The position numbers were made by a program, and so were the translations under genes. A model generated the notes under the pieces. The model saw nothing but the letters and a program-made list of their open reading frames with translations, made no database searches and was not told the DNA's origin. From Paracoccaceae bacterium (GTDB taxonomy: Bacteria > Pseudomonadota > Alphaproteobacteria > Rhodobacterales > Rhodobacteraceae), in the NCBI GenBank assembly GCA_030066175.1, contig JASJCC010000012.1, positions 1 to 38,549 on the forward strand: a stretch of DNA of 38,549 nt. Direction: 5' to 3'. Within the stretch, counting starts at the first letter, position 1. Each line of letters opens with the position of its first letter. This document shows positions 27,215 to 36,621 of this stretch, one piece after another.

Positions 27215-27856
27215 ATGGCCAAGCTTGATTTTGCACATGTCCGGCACTGGGTCTTTGATCTGGACAACACGCTATATGACCCTGCCGTGCGGCTTTTCGA
27301 TCAGATCGAAACCCGCATGACGGCCTATGTCATGCAGGCGCTGGGGGTGGACCGGGACCATGCCAACCACCTGCGGGTGAAATACTGGCGAGAGCACGGC
27401 ACCACGCTGGCCGGGCTGATGCGGGAACACGATATCGACCCGGAGGATTACCTGCATGACGTGCACGACATCTCGTTCGATGCGCTGACCCCAGATCCGC
27501 ATCTGGCCGAGCTGATTGCCCAGCTGCCGGGGCGCAAGATCATCTACACCAATGGCAGCGCGCCTTACGCCGCCGAGGTACTGCGCGCCCGTGGTCTCGA
27601 GGCGTCGTTTGATGCGATTTATGGCGTCGAGCATGCGGATTACCACCCGAAACCGGATCGCACGGCCTTTGAGACAGTGTTTGCGCGCGATGGTGTGGAC
27701 GGCGCCACCGCGGCGATGTTCGAAGATGAACCGCGTAACCTGAAAGAGCCCCACGCCATGGGCCTGCGCACCGTTCATGTGGCGCCGGAGCCAACGCCGG
27801 CTGACCACATTCACCACCATACTGATGATCTCAACGGCTTTCTGTCGCGGCTCTGA
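27215..27856 (+). CDS. HAD-superfamily pyrimidine 5'-nucleotidase
   Basis: The 213-residue HAD hydrolase shows motif I DLDNTLYDP at 15-23 with nucleophile Asp15, motif II IYTNGSAPYA, a Lys in YHPKPDRTAF (motif III) and motif IV FEDEPRNLKEPHA. LFDQIETRMTAYV in the cap matches the SDT1/Phm8-like pyrimidine 5'-nucleotidase group that dephosphorylates UMP and CMP. No ribosome site is obvious before ATG 27215. The sub-family call is by motif style only. Confidence 0.85.
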   Translation: MAKLDFAHVRHWVFDLDNTLYDPAVRLFDQIETRMTAYVMQALGVDRDHANHLRVKYWREHGTTLAGLMREHDIDPEDYLHDVHDISFDALTPDPHLAELIAQLPGRKIIYTNGSAPYAAEVLRARGLEASFDAIYGVEHADYHPKPDRTAFETVFARDGVDGATAAMFEDEPRNLKEPHAMGLRTVHVAPEPTPADHIHHHTDDLNGFLSRL

Positions 27857-27961
27857 CCTCTAGCGTAAAGATACTTCCAAGATGTGACATTTTGCGCGTG
27901 GGAAATCGGGCAGCAAGTCATAGCTCCCGAACTATAACCACCCCAGTTTCGGAGAGTTTCC

Positions 27962-28174
27962 ATGACCATGGCCACCAGCGCCGCCCCCGCGGCCGCAAAA
28001 ACCGCAAAAACCGACCTCGATCTGGAGCGCGCGCTCTACCTGTCCGTCGCCGTGTTCCTGACAATGGTTGTTACCGCGGTGATCACTTGGGGCCTGCCCG
28101 CTTTGGCGATGACTGCCTTGGCGCTGGTGCCTTTGGTGATGACGGTTCTGGTGCTGATCACCGTCGGCAAGTAA
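27962..28174 (+). CDS. Small two-helix membrane protein
   Basis: The 70-residue product has an Ala/Lys-rich N-terminus (about 1-22) and two hydrophobic helices (about 26-45 and 48-67) ending in VGK. GGAGAG lies before the ATG at 27962, so translation is credible, and the size and Ala-rich head fit a class of short roseobacter membrane proteins. No known motif. The hydroxylase gene begins 57 bases downstream with its own GGGAGAG. Confidence 0.75.
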   Translation: MTMATSAAPAAAKTAKTDLDLERALYLSVAVFLTMVVTAVITWGLPALAMTALALVPLVMTVLVLITVGK

Positions 28175-28231
28175 GCCGCATGGCTGTCCGCGCGTGGCCG
28201 CGATAGGCTATGGCGTAAAGGGAGAGCGGTC

Positions 28232-29437
28232 ATGGATCATGATATCGTCATTTCCGGCGGCGGCATTGCCGGGCTGGCGGCGGCAGCGGCGTTTGGTGCG
28301 GCCGGGGTTGACGTGCTCTGCGTCGATCCGGCCAAACCGGTGACAGAGCGGGACGCGCAGGGCGCGGACTTGCGTTCCACCGCGTTTTTGCAGCCCGCTC
28401 AAGGCCTTCTGGACGATATCGGCCTGTGGCCGCGACTGGCCGATCATGCCATGCCGCTGCAGGTGATGCGCATTGTCGATGCGGGCGGGGCCGCCCCCGA
28501 GCCGCGTGTAATCAAGAATTTCGACGCCGCCGACATCTCGGACAAACCTTTTGGCTGGAACCTGCCCAACTGGCTGCTGCGCCGCGAATTTGCCGCGCAT
28601 CTGGAGGCGCTGGCCAATGTCACCTACCGCCCCGGCACGGCAACCACGTCGCTTTTCACCCGCGATGCCTCCGCCCGTGTTGGGCTGTCGGATGGCAGCC
28701 GGGTGACCTGCCGTCTGGTAATCGCCGCCGATGGGCGCGGCTCACCGATGCGGCAGGCGGCTGGCATAGACGTGAAGACCACCCGCTTTGGCCAAAAGGC
28801 TTTGGCCTTCGCCGTCACGCACCCGATCCCGCATGAAAACGTCTCAACCGAGATCCACCGCACTGGCGGGCCGTTTACGCTGGTGCCCCTGCCCGATCAT
28901 GAGGGCCGGCCGTCTTCTGCGATTGTCTGGATGGAGGATGGCCCGAAGGCGCAGGCGCTCTACGAGATGGAGGATGAGGCCTTTGAAGCGGCGATGTCGG
29001 AACGGTCCTGCATGATGTTCGGTCCGCTCAAGCTCGCCTCGCGCCGGACGATCTGGCCGATCATCGCGCAAGAGGCGGAGCGGCTCGACGGCCAGCGCTT
29101 GGCGCTGATGGCCGAGGCCGCGCATGTGGTGCCGCCCATCGGCGCGCAGGGGCTGAACATGAGCCTGGCCGATCTGCGGGTCTTGCGTGATCTGGCTGTG
29201 GCACGGCCCGAGGGGTTGGGTGATGCCAAAATGCTGGCCGATTACAGCGCTGCGCGGATGAATGACATCCGCCTGCGCGTAGCTGGGATCACCGCGCTGA
29301 ACAAGGCCTCGCAAGTCTCGGGCACGCTGTGGCGGGACGCGCGGGCAATGGGGCTTGAGGCGCTGTATACGCTGAAACCGGTGCGCCAGACGCTGATGCA
29401 ATTGGGTCTGGGGGCCGGCAGACCGGCCAAGCCGTAG
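28232..29437 (+). CDS. UbiH/UbiF-family FAD-dependent hydroxylase
   Basis: Flavin monooxygenase of the ubiquinone-biosynthesis family, 401 residues. FAD-binding starts with VISGGGIAGLAAA. RSTAFLQPAQGLLDDIGLW matches the Ubi hydroxylase signature. The second FAD motif reads AEAAHVVPPIGAQGLNMSL with AEAAH at 294-298 in place of the usual GDAAH, a variant that recurs in alphaproteobacterial UbiH. The likely role is one of the ring hydroxylations of coenzyme Q, but which position is unclear. Its stop is three bases from the stop of the convergent aminotransferase gene. Confidence 0.88.
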   Translation: MDHDIVISGGGIAGLAAAAAFGAAGVDVLCVDPAKPVTERDAQGADLRSTAFLQPAQGLLDDIGLWPRLADHAMPLQVMRIVDAGGAAPEPRVIKNFDAADISDKPFGWNLPNWLLRREFAAHLEALANVTYRPGTATTSLFTRDASARVGLSDGSRVTCRLVIAADGRGSPMRQAAGIDVKTTRFGQKALAFAVTHPIPHENVSTEIHRTGGPFTLVPLPDHEGRPSSAIVWMEDGPKAQALYEMEDEAFEAAMSERSCMMFGPLKLASRRTIWPIIAQEAERLDGQRLALMAEAAHVVPPIGAQGLNMSLADLRVLRDLAVARPEGLGDAKMLADYSAARMNDIRLRVAGITALNKASQVSGTLWRDARAMGLEALYTLKPVRQTLMQLGLGAGRPAKP

Positions 29438-29440
29438 CCG

Positions 29441-30568
29441 TTACAGGACCTGATCCACCACCCGGCGCAGCCGCGCGACCGTGCCGTCCACGTCATATAG
29501 CTTGTCCAGCCCAAACAGCCCCAGGCGGAAGGTCGAAAACCCGGCCGGTTCGTCACATTGCAGCGGCACCCCGGCGGCGATCTGCATGCCCTTGGCGGCA
29601 AAGGCGCGGCCGGACTGCACTTCGGGGTCGGCGGTGTAGCTGACCACCACCCCCGGCGCGCCAAAGCCCTCGGCCGCGACCGATTTGATGCCCTTCTCGG
29701 CCATCATGTCGCGCACCGCCTGACCCAACGCCCATTGCGCGTCTTTCAGCCGGTCAAACCCGAACTCCCGCGTCTCCCGCATGGTGTCGCGAAAGGCGCG
29801 CAACCCGTCGGTGGGCATGGTCGCGTGATAGGCATGGCCGCCGTTTTCATAGGCCTCCATGATCTGCCGCCATTTCTTGAGATCGACGGCAAAGCTGTTC
29901 GAACTGGTGTCCTCCATCCGATCCAGCGCCCGCTGGGACAACATCACCAACCCCGCGCAAGGGGTTGAAGACCAACCCTTTTGCGGCGCCGAGATCAGCA
30001 CGTCGACACCGGTCTCGGCCATATCGACCCAAGCGCAGCCCGAGGCGATGCAATCGAGCACCATCAAGGCCCCCACCTCATGTGCCGCGGCCGCCAGCCG
30101 TTTGAGGTAATCATCCGGCAGGATGATCCCGGCCGAAGTTTCCACATGCGGGGCAAAGACAATGTCCGGCTTGACCTCACGGATCTGCGCCTCGACCTCT
30201 TCGATCGGCGCCGGGGCAAAGGGGGCGTCCAACGCGTTGCCGGTCTGGCGCGCCTTGATAACATGGGTGTCGTCGGCAAAATCGCCGGCCTCGAAAATCT
30301 GGCTCCAACGGTAGGAAAACCAGCCATTGCGCACCACCAACACCCGCGCACCCTGACCGAATTGCCGGGCCACCGCCTCCATCCCATAAGACCCGCCCCC
30401 GGGCACCAAAGCCACCGCGTCGGCGTGATAGACCTCGCGCAACATCTCCGAGATATCGCGCATCACCTGCTGGAACGCCGCCGACATGTGATTGAGCGAC
30501 CGGTCGGTGAAAACCACCGAAAACTCCTCAAGGCCTTCAGGGTCGATTGTGTCAAGCAACGCAGCCAT
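29441..30568 (-). CDS. Class V aminotransferase (serine-glyoxylate/alanine-glyoxylate type)
   Basis: PLP enzyme of 375 residues. It shows ALVPGGGSYGMEAVARQFGQ, which contacts the cofactor phosphate; Asp in LDCIASGCAWVDM; the Schiff-base Lys197 in SAPQKGWSS; and a C-terminal arginine region (FSTFRLGLFG). The N-terminus is like the phosphoserine/alanine-glyoxylate aminotransferase group. The amino donor cannot be told from sequence. It is convergent with the hydroxylase gene and shares direction with the Lrp genes upstream. Confidence 0.88.
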   Translation of the reverse strand: MAALLDTIDPEGLEEFSVVFTDRSLNHMSAAFQQVMRDISEMLREVYHADAVALVPGGGSYGMEAVARQFGQGARVLVVRNGWFSYRWSQIFEAGDFADDTHVIKARQTGNALDAPFAPAPIEEVEAQIREVKPDIVFAPHVETSAGIILPDDYLKRLAAAAHEVGALMVLDCIASGCAWVDMAETGVDVLISAPQKGWSSTPCAGLVMLSQRALDRMEDTSSNSFAVDLKKWRQIMEAYENGGHAYHATMPTDGLRAFRDTMRETREFGFDRLKDAQWALGQAVRDMMAEKGIKSVAAEGFGAPGVVVSYTADPEVQSGRAFAAKGMQIAAGVPLQCDEPAGFSTFRLGLFGLDKLYDVDGTVARLRRVVDQVL

Positions 30569-30644
30569 CGGGATCCTCCTCCGTTTGGCTCAGGAATACC
30601 GCTGACCGGCGTGTGAGGCAAAATCCGATTTGCCGCAGGGACGG

Positions 30645-31100
30645 CTAGAGCGGTCCCGGGCGGCGTTCCTCGGACAAAAGCACATTGGCTTCGACATTGC
30701 CGACCCCGGGCAGCATCATGATCCGGCGGCGTAGGACGCGTTCGAAATCGGAAATGTCGCGCGCCACGACGCGCAGGCGGTAATCGTAGAGGCCCAATAC
30801 GTGTTCGACGGTCTGCACCTCGGGGATGGCAGAGACGGCGCGTTCGAAATCCTCGAGGCTGACACGGCCCTTGGTGGCGAGCTTGATGCCCAGAAACACG
30901 GTCACGCCATAACCGAGGGCGGCGGCATCGAGGTCGAGCCGCGCACCGGAAAACACCCCTGCGTCGCGCAGCCGCTTGATCCGTCGCCAGCAGGCGGGTT
31001 GCGAGAGACCCAACTCGCGCCCCAACGCACCGGCGCTGGCGGTCAGGTCTGCCGACAAGGCGCGCAGCAGCGCCCGATCCAGATCATCCAGCGCGATCAC
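30645..31100 (-). CDS. Lrp/AsnC-family regulator (second of a tandem pair)
   Basis: The 151-residue regulator has an N-terminal helix-turn-helix (LSQPACWRRIKRLRDAGV) and a C-terminal RAM domain (VFLGIKLATKGRVSLEDFER, VLGLYDYRLRVVARD). Its start overlaps the end of the upstream paralogue by four bases, and both are 151 residues long. Such pairs may form hetero-oligomers. The genes are divergent from ilvC, the expected target for branched-chain-amino-acid control. Confidence 0.93.
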   Translation of the reverse strand: MIALDDLDRALLRALSADLTASAGALGRELGLSQPACWRRIKRLRDAGVFSGARLDLDAAALGYGVTVFLGIKLATKGRVSLEDFERAVSAIPEVQTVEHVLGLYDYRLRVVARDISDFERVLRRRIMMLPGVGNVEANVLLSEERRPGPL

Positions 31101-31552
31101 AGCGGCAGCCTTTCGTCGGATTTCACCTGTGCCACATGCATCAGCGCCTCGATATCGGCGATGTGCGGCAGGGTCAGCAGCTTGTCGCGATAAAGGCCCT
31201 GGTAGTGCGCCATGTCGCGGGCAATCACCGACAGGCGCGCATCGACTGACCCGAGGAAGGTCTGGATCTCGATCACCTCTGGCACCTCGCGTGCCGCGGC
31301 GATGAAGTCGTCAAAGGCGCGCGGCTGGGTCTTGTCGAGGGTGACCCGCAGCGACACCTCGACTTCGTATCCCAGCGCCGGCCAATGCACGACGCCGCGC
31401 ACCCCGCGCAGGATACCGCCATGGCGCAACCGCTCCAACCGCCGCGACAGCGTGGTGGGCGTCACCCCGGCCCGATCGGCCAGCTCGGCCGCCGGTGCAT
31501 CCGGGTCGGATTGCATGTAACGCAGGATGCGCCGGTCGGTGTCATCTAGCAT
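31097..31552 (-). CDS. Lrp/AsnC-family regulator (first of a tandem pair)
   Basis: The 151-residue paralogue of the next gene downstream has an HTH with RAGVTPTTLSRRLERLRHGG and a RAM domain with FLGSVDARLSVIARD. LDDTDRRILRYMQ opens the protein as in other Lrp members. It is transcribed divergently from ilvC across 137 bases that carry AT-rich CGCAA-type repeats suitable for Lrp binding, though no consensus is claimed. Confidence 0.93.
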   Translation of the reverse strand: MLDDTDRRILRYMQSDPDAPAAELADRAGVTPTTLSRRLERLRHGGILRGVRGVVHWPALGYEVEVSLRVTLDKTQPRAFDDFIAAAREVPEVIEIQTFLGSVDARLSVIARDMAHYQGLYRDKLLTLPHIADIEALMHVAQVKSDERLPL

Positions 31553-31554
31553 GA

Positions 31555-32712
<1,158 letters not shown>

Positions 32713-32738
32713 CCTCTGCCATAGGCGCAAAGATCAAC

Positions 32739-32763
32739 GGGCCCGGTCACCGGGCCCTTTTTT
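32739..32763 (+). terminator. Rho-independent terminator after ilvC
   Basis: GGGCCCGG (32739-32746) pairs with CCGGGCCC (32750-32757) around a TCA loop, followed by six T (32758-32763). It lies 26 bases after the ilvC stop, immediately before the end of the convergent 27-residue peptide gene. Confidence 0.93.
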
Positions 32764-32766
32764 CGT

Positions 32767-32850
32767 TTAGAAGTCGTCCTTGAGCTGCAGAACGCACCAG
32801 CCAAGCAGAACCAGCAGGATGAAGATCGGTAGAATGAAAAACGCGTCCAT
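32767..32850 (-). CDS. 27-residue single-helix membrane peptide
   Basis: A minus-strand frame from ATG (codon 32848-32850) to TAA (32767-32769) encodes 27 residues. It begins MDAFFILPIFILLVLLGW, which is almost wholly hydrophobic, and ends in a polar, acidic tail (LKDDF). GGAGG at 32856-32860 stands five bases upstream, an ideal ribosome site. Composition, one membrane helix and a charged tail fit a small regulatory or structural membrane peptide. It ends three bases from the ilvC terminator. Function unknown. Confidence 0.6.
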   Translation of the reverse strand: MDAFFILPIFILLVLLGWCVLQLKDDF

Positions 32851-33136
32851 GGCGGCCTCCCTGAGCAACATGCGCGGTCAGGCTATGGCTCTGTGGCGGG
32901 CTGGCAACCCCGGGACCGGCTCTTCGGCCGAAGCGCGGGTTGCCTGATGAAATACCGGGCGAGGCGCCCAATAAATGGGCATTCACAAAACCCCTCCAAA
33001 GGTCAATCCGCCGGCAAGTGGATTATGCGGACACAGTTTCGCGGATTATCTCGTCAGCTATGGATAGCCTTACTTGACCAAGGGTTAACGCGCCCGCATC
33101 GTGCGCGCATTGAGCCAAAACGGAGTGATTCCAAGA

Positions 33137-34615
33137 ATGACTGTTCGTGTAGAAGCGTCCATTGTGGATGGTAACACTGTAACCCTCGTCGATCCGACAA
33201 CCGCTGAAACATTCGATATTGCCGGTGAGGCCGGCGCGGTTGAGCAAATTAACCCGGAACTTGAATTTCCGTTCTTCAATCCGATCACCAATGAGACCCT
33301 GACCCATACGGGCTCGGTCACGGTGGCGATTTCCGACGGCAACCGCGAAGGTACGGTCACGGCCAGCGGCGCGGACGCTCCGATTGCGACGGCAGACCTG
33401 GATCTGTCGACCCTGACGACGCTGTTGGTGTTCACCTTTGAGCAATCGGATGGCACCCAGCTGGTCATCCGCACGACGTATATCGGCACGGACGGCCCGA
33501 CGCTGCAGGAAGTGCTGGATGGGACCTACGGCTTTGACGAGATGATGGCCGAGGCAACCGTTCTGAACAATGAGCCTTACACGCCTACGGACGATGGGAA
33601 CGACACCACGGATGGTGGTGACGGTGAAGACACCACAGACGGTGGCGACGGTGAAGACACCACGGACGGCGGCGATGGCGAAGACACCACCGATGGCGGC
33701 GACGGTGAAGACACCACCGACGGCGGTGACGGTGAGGATACCACCGATGGCGGTGACGGTGAGGATACCACGGATGGCGGTGACGGCGAGGACACCACGG
33801 ATGGGGGTGATGGCGAAGACACCACGGATGGGGGTGACAATGGCGATACAGTAGCCGACAATCCGCTGGCCGGCCTGTTGGAAGACCTGCTTGGCATCGA
33901 TATTGGCGCCAATGACCCGCTGCAGGAACTACTGGATGAAGATTCAATTGACGAAGAATTCATCGACACGCTCAACGACCTGCTGTTTGGTGGCGGCGGT
34001 GGCAATGGGAACGGCAATGGCGGCGGCGGCGGCAATGGCGGCGGCAACGGCAATAACGATACCATCCCTGGCACCCCTGGGAACGACAACGAAAATGGCG
34101 GCAAGGGCGACGATTCGATCAGCGGTGGCGCTGGCGATGACAGCCTCAAGGGTGGCAAAGGCGACGACACCGTCGATGGCGGCACCGGCAACGACACCGT
34201 CAAGGGCGGCAAGGGTGAAGACAGCCTGAGCGGCGGCACCGGCAACGACAAGGTCGATGGCAACAAGGGCGAAGACACGCTGGATGGCGGTTCGGGCAAC
34301 GACTCGGTTGATGGCGGCGGCGGTGATGACGAGATCACTGGAGGCACCGGCAACGACACGTTGCGCGGCGGCGGCGGCGAAGACGAGTTCAAGTTTGGAT
34401 CCGGCGACGGTCAGGATACCATCATGGATTTCGATGCCGACGAAGACGTGATCCACATAACCGCGGGCATGGCCGGTGGCCGGACCGCCGAACAGATCGC
34501 GGCCGATGCGCAGATCACGCCGGACGGCATGTTGATGACATTCGGCACCGACACGATCCTGCTGCGCAATGTCTTCAACACCGATGGGCTGGCTGACGCC
34601 ATCGACATCATGTGA
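33137..34615 (+). CDS. Acidic RTX-type calcium-binding repeat protein
   Basis: The 492-residue product has no classical signal peptide. An N-terminal beta-rich region (about 1-145) is followed by nine tandem nonapeptides DTTDGGDGE (156-236) and an acidic/hydrophobic segment (about 240-290). A Gly/Asn-rich linker precedes about ten RTX nonapeptides of the GGxGxDxxx type (about 320-420), such as GGAGDDSLK and GGTGNDTVK. It ends with the C-terminal [20 protein letters not shown] segment and a hydrophobic DTILLRNVF tail. RTX repeats bind calcium and such proteins leave by type I secretion; no transporter gene is nearby. ATG 33137 is preferred to GTG 33101, with GGAG some 11 bases upstream. A very strong terminator follows. 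Confidence 0.85.
   Translation: MTVRVEASIVDGNTVTLVDPTTAETFDIAGEAGAVEQINPELEFPFFNPITNETLTHTGSVTVAISDGNREGTVTASGADAPIATADLDLSTLTTLLVFTFEQSDGTQLVIRTTYIGTDGPTLQEVLDGTYGFDEMMAEATVLNNEPYTPTDDGNDTTDGGDGEDTTDGGDGEDTTDGGDGEDTTDGGDGEDTTDGGDGEDTTDGGDGEDTTDGGDGEDTTDGGDGEDTTDGGDNGDTVADNPLAGLLEDLLGIDIGANDPLQELLDEDSIDEEFIDTLNDLLFGGGGGNGNGNGGGGGNGGGNGNNDTIPGTPGNDNENGGKGDDSISGGAGDDSLKGGKGDDTVDGGTGNDTVKGGKGEDSLSGGTGNDKVDGNKGEDTLDGGSGNDSVDGGGGDDEITGGTGNDTLRGGGGEDEFKFGSGDGQDTIMDFDADEDVIHITAGMAGGRTAEQIAADAQITPDGMLMTFGTDTILLRNVFNTDGLADAIDIM
33602..33844 (+). repeat. Nine tandem 27-bp units inside the RTX gene
   Basis: Each unit encodes Asp-Thr-Thr-Asp-Gly-Gly-Asp-Gly-Glu; the ninth ends Asn-Gly. The units differ at many third codon positions (GAC/GAT, GGT/GGC/GGG, GAA/GAG, ACC/ACG/ACA) while the amino acids are unchanged, which shows selection on the protein rather than a fresh expansion. 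Confidence 0.95.
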
Positions 34616-34627
34616 CGGTGTTGCTCT

Positions 34628-34675
34628 GACGAAAAGACAGGCCGGGTGCTGACGCGCCCGGCCTGTCTTTTCGTC
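34628..34675. terminator. Long bidirectional terminator between RTX gene and pseudoprotease gene
   Basis: GACGAAAAGACAGGCCGGG (34628-34646) and its exact reverse complement (34657-34675) form a 19-bp stem with a ten-base loop. AAAA and TTTT tracts lie within the arms, so it can stop transcription from both sides. It lies 13 bases after the RTX gene stop and 28 bases from the end of the opposing gene. Confidence 0.85.
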
Positions 34676-34703
34676 TGTCGTGGTGTCGGCCGCGCGGGCG
34701 GCG

Positions 34704-36473
34704 TCAATCCCAGCAGTTCACCAACACGGTCATGGCGGTGGCCTTGGCGGTCAGATCCTCGGGCGCAAGCGTGGCACTGGCAGGCGTGGCCACGGTCACG
34801 ATGCCCTGCGACCGCAGGAACGCCTGGATCCCTTCGGCCTTGGCGGCAAAGCTGACGCTGTCGGGCAATTGCCGGCTGCCGCTGGTGTCGCGCGGCAAGA
34901 GCATACCCACGACACCGCCGCCGGCATCCAGCACCGGCCCGCCGGCATCACCCGGAAGGCTCGACAGGGCAAGGCGTTTGAACTGATCTTCGCCGCCCAG
35001 GCCCTGCAGGTCTTCGAGTGTGCCAAAGGTCATCGTCGGCGCGCTGAGACGCCCGCCAAAGGAATAGCCCGCCACCGCCACATCGGATTGCAGGCGCGGG
35101 GTTTGGGACTGGAACGCCGCGACTTGCTGCGGAGCAAGCGCGGTTTCGGGGCGCAGCACGGCCACGCCGAGCGCGCCATCGATGGCTTGCACGCCCATCT
35201 CGTAGACCCCGTTCAACGTCACCCGCGCACAGTTTTCCACCAGCGCGGCGCTGGTCATCACATGACCCGCCCGGTCGATGAAAAAGCCCGAGCCGTTTTC
35301 GCGCGGTTTACGCACCTTCAGGCCCGACACGAGGTCCACCGCCTGGCCATTATCCGAGACCGACGCAGGGTCGAGCACACCCGGCTGCCGCTCGAAGCTC
35401 TGCTGCATCAGCGCAAGAACCCGGCTCCGACGCTCTTCATCGCCGGCAGGCCAGATCAGCGAAAAGCCCTTGATCTCGCCGTTGCGCAGGGACACCTCGG
35501 TATGGCTGACAATGCGGTCATTGGCACCGGTCAGCAGGAAACGGTCGCGGTCGCGGCGGCGTTCACCTTCGAGCGGGACAATCTCCAGCGTCTGCATGAT
35601 CTCGTAAAGGCCGTTCATGCGCTGGCGGTCGCCCGGCTGGCTGATCAGCAGCACCCGCGCGGCCGGATCACTGGAGGGCTCAAAAATCGCAAACGGCGCC
35701 TCGTAGCTGGCGAATTGCACGGCCCCCATCGGCATCTGCATCGAAATCCCAGCCTGCGCATCGGCATAGACCTGCATGTCGAGCCCGTCGAGCACGGCAT
35801 TGTACTGCCGCAAAAGCTCGGCCCGCTGCATCGTGGTCAGAACGCCGGTCACGTCAAAGCCATTTGCCACCTGCCATTCCCCCATGGCGCGGCGGGTGCC
35901 GGGGCCAAAGGCGCCGTCGATGGCGGCGGTGTAAAACCCCGCCCATTGCAACGCGATCTGCAACCCGTCGCGTTCGGCGCGGGTGAGCAGCCGTTCGCTG
36001 GCGCGTGCCTCACGCGGGGTTTCGTCACGAATGACGGGCGCGGGCTGTGGTTGCGGGTCCGCCGCCGGCGCCTGGGCTACTTGCGGCGCCGCCCCCGCGG
36101 CCTGTGCTTCGTTCGCCGCACGCGCGGCCTGTGCGCCGACCGGCCAGAATTGCTGGCCGTAATCCGACGCCTCTTCGACATAGGCATCACCCGGGATTTG
36201 GCCGGTGCCGCGCAGGCCCGCCAACACGTTCACCGCCTCGGCCCGGTTGTAGGGACCAAGGGCAACAACATACCAGCCATTGCCAGCAGCAAAGCCATTC
36301 ACATTGTCAAACGTGCCGGTGTAATCCCGCACGCTTTGCTGCGCGGATGCCAGCGAAGACCGTGACAGCAGCTGGATATACACCGCCTCGTCCTGCGCCT
36401 GCGCGGCGACAGCCTGCAACATGAAAACCCCGGTGACCGCGCTTGCCCAAAAACGTTTGCTCATACCTGCCAT
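34704..36473 (-). CDS. SPOR-like and peptidoglycan-binding protein with a trypsin-like pseudoprotease domain
   Basis: Envelope protein of 589 residues. It has a signal peptide (1-26, ending AAQAQ) and a SPOR-like domain (about 29-110: VYIQLLSRSSLASAQQ, GNGWYVVALGPYNRAEA). An Ala/Pro/Gln linker precedes a PG_binding_1 domain (about 170-225: QWAGFYTAAIDGAFGPGTRR). A middle domain (about 235-370) and a trypsin-like domain (about 390-565) follow. In the last, the catalytic positions are Ala410 (TSAALV, normally TNAHVV), Gly436 (ALGVAVL, normally DLAVL) and Ala510 (PGDAGGPV, normally GNSGGPV), so it cannot be a serine protease by the usual mechanism. Two Cys (415 and near the C-terminal NCWD) could pair. 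ATG 36473 has AAGGG close by; ATG 36464 is the alternative. Confidence 0.82.
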   Translation of the reverse strand: MAGMSKRFWASAVTGVFMLQAVAAQAQDEAVYIQLLSRSSLASAQQSVRDYTGTFDNVNGFAAGNGWYVVALGPYNRAEAVNVLAGLRGTGQIPGDAYVEEASDYGQQFWPVGAQAARAANEAQAAGAAPQVAQAPAADPQPQPAPVIRDETPREARASERLLTRAERDGLQIALQWAGFYTAAIDGAFGPGTRRAMGEWQVANGFDVTGVLTTMQRAELLRQYNAVLDGLDMQVYADAQAGISMQMPMGAVQFASYEAPFAIFEPSSDPAARVLLISQPGDRQRMNGLYEIMQTLEIVPLEGERRRDRDRFLLTGANDRIVSHTEVSLRNGEIKGFSLIWPAGDEERRSRVLALMQQSFERQPGVLDPASVSDNGQAVDLVSGLKVRKPRENGSGFFIDRAGHVMTSAALVENCARVTLNGVYEMGVQAIDGALGVAVLRPETALAPQQVAAFQSQTPRLQSDVAVAGYSFGGRLSAPTMTFGTLEDLQGLGGEDQFKRLALSSLPGDAGGPVLDAGGGVVGMLLPRDTSGSRQLPDSVSFAAKAEGIQAFLRSQGIVTVATPASATLAPEDLTAKATAMTVLVNCWD

Positions 36474-36621
36474 TGGCCCTTTGATCGTCCTGAATAGATT
36501 AATCTGACGTTATTCTTAGCAGAAGCTTTTGCCCGTGCACCCGAAAATTGCCCGCCGGGTTGATTGACCCTTGCCGCCGCCGGGCCTAAGCAGGCGCGAG
36601 CGTCAATCGGGGGCCATCCAC

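Noticed and set aside
33602-33844. Repeat array considered as CRISPR
   Set aside because: Units are 27 bp, contiguous, without spacers, in frame and protein-coding.
33577-34392. A Ser/Pro-rich minus-strand frame across the RTX gene
   Set aside because: It is the mirror of the repeated Asp/Gly/Thr codons, so its openness comes from the repeat composition.
34680-36365. A 561-codon plus-strand open frame
   Set aside because: It is antisense to the SPOR/pseudoprotease gene, which has a signal peptide and clear domains; the antisense product is His/Arg-rich and shows no family.
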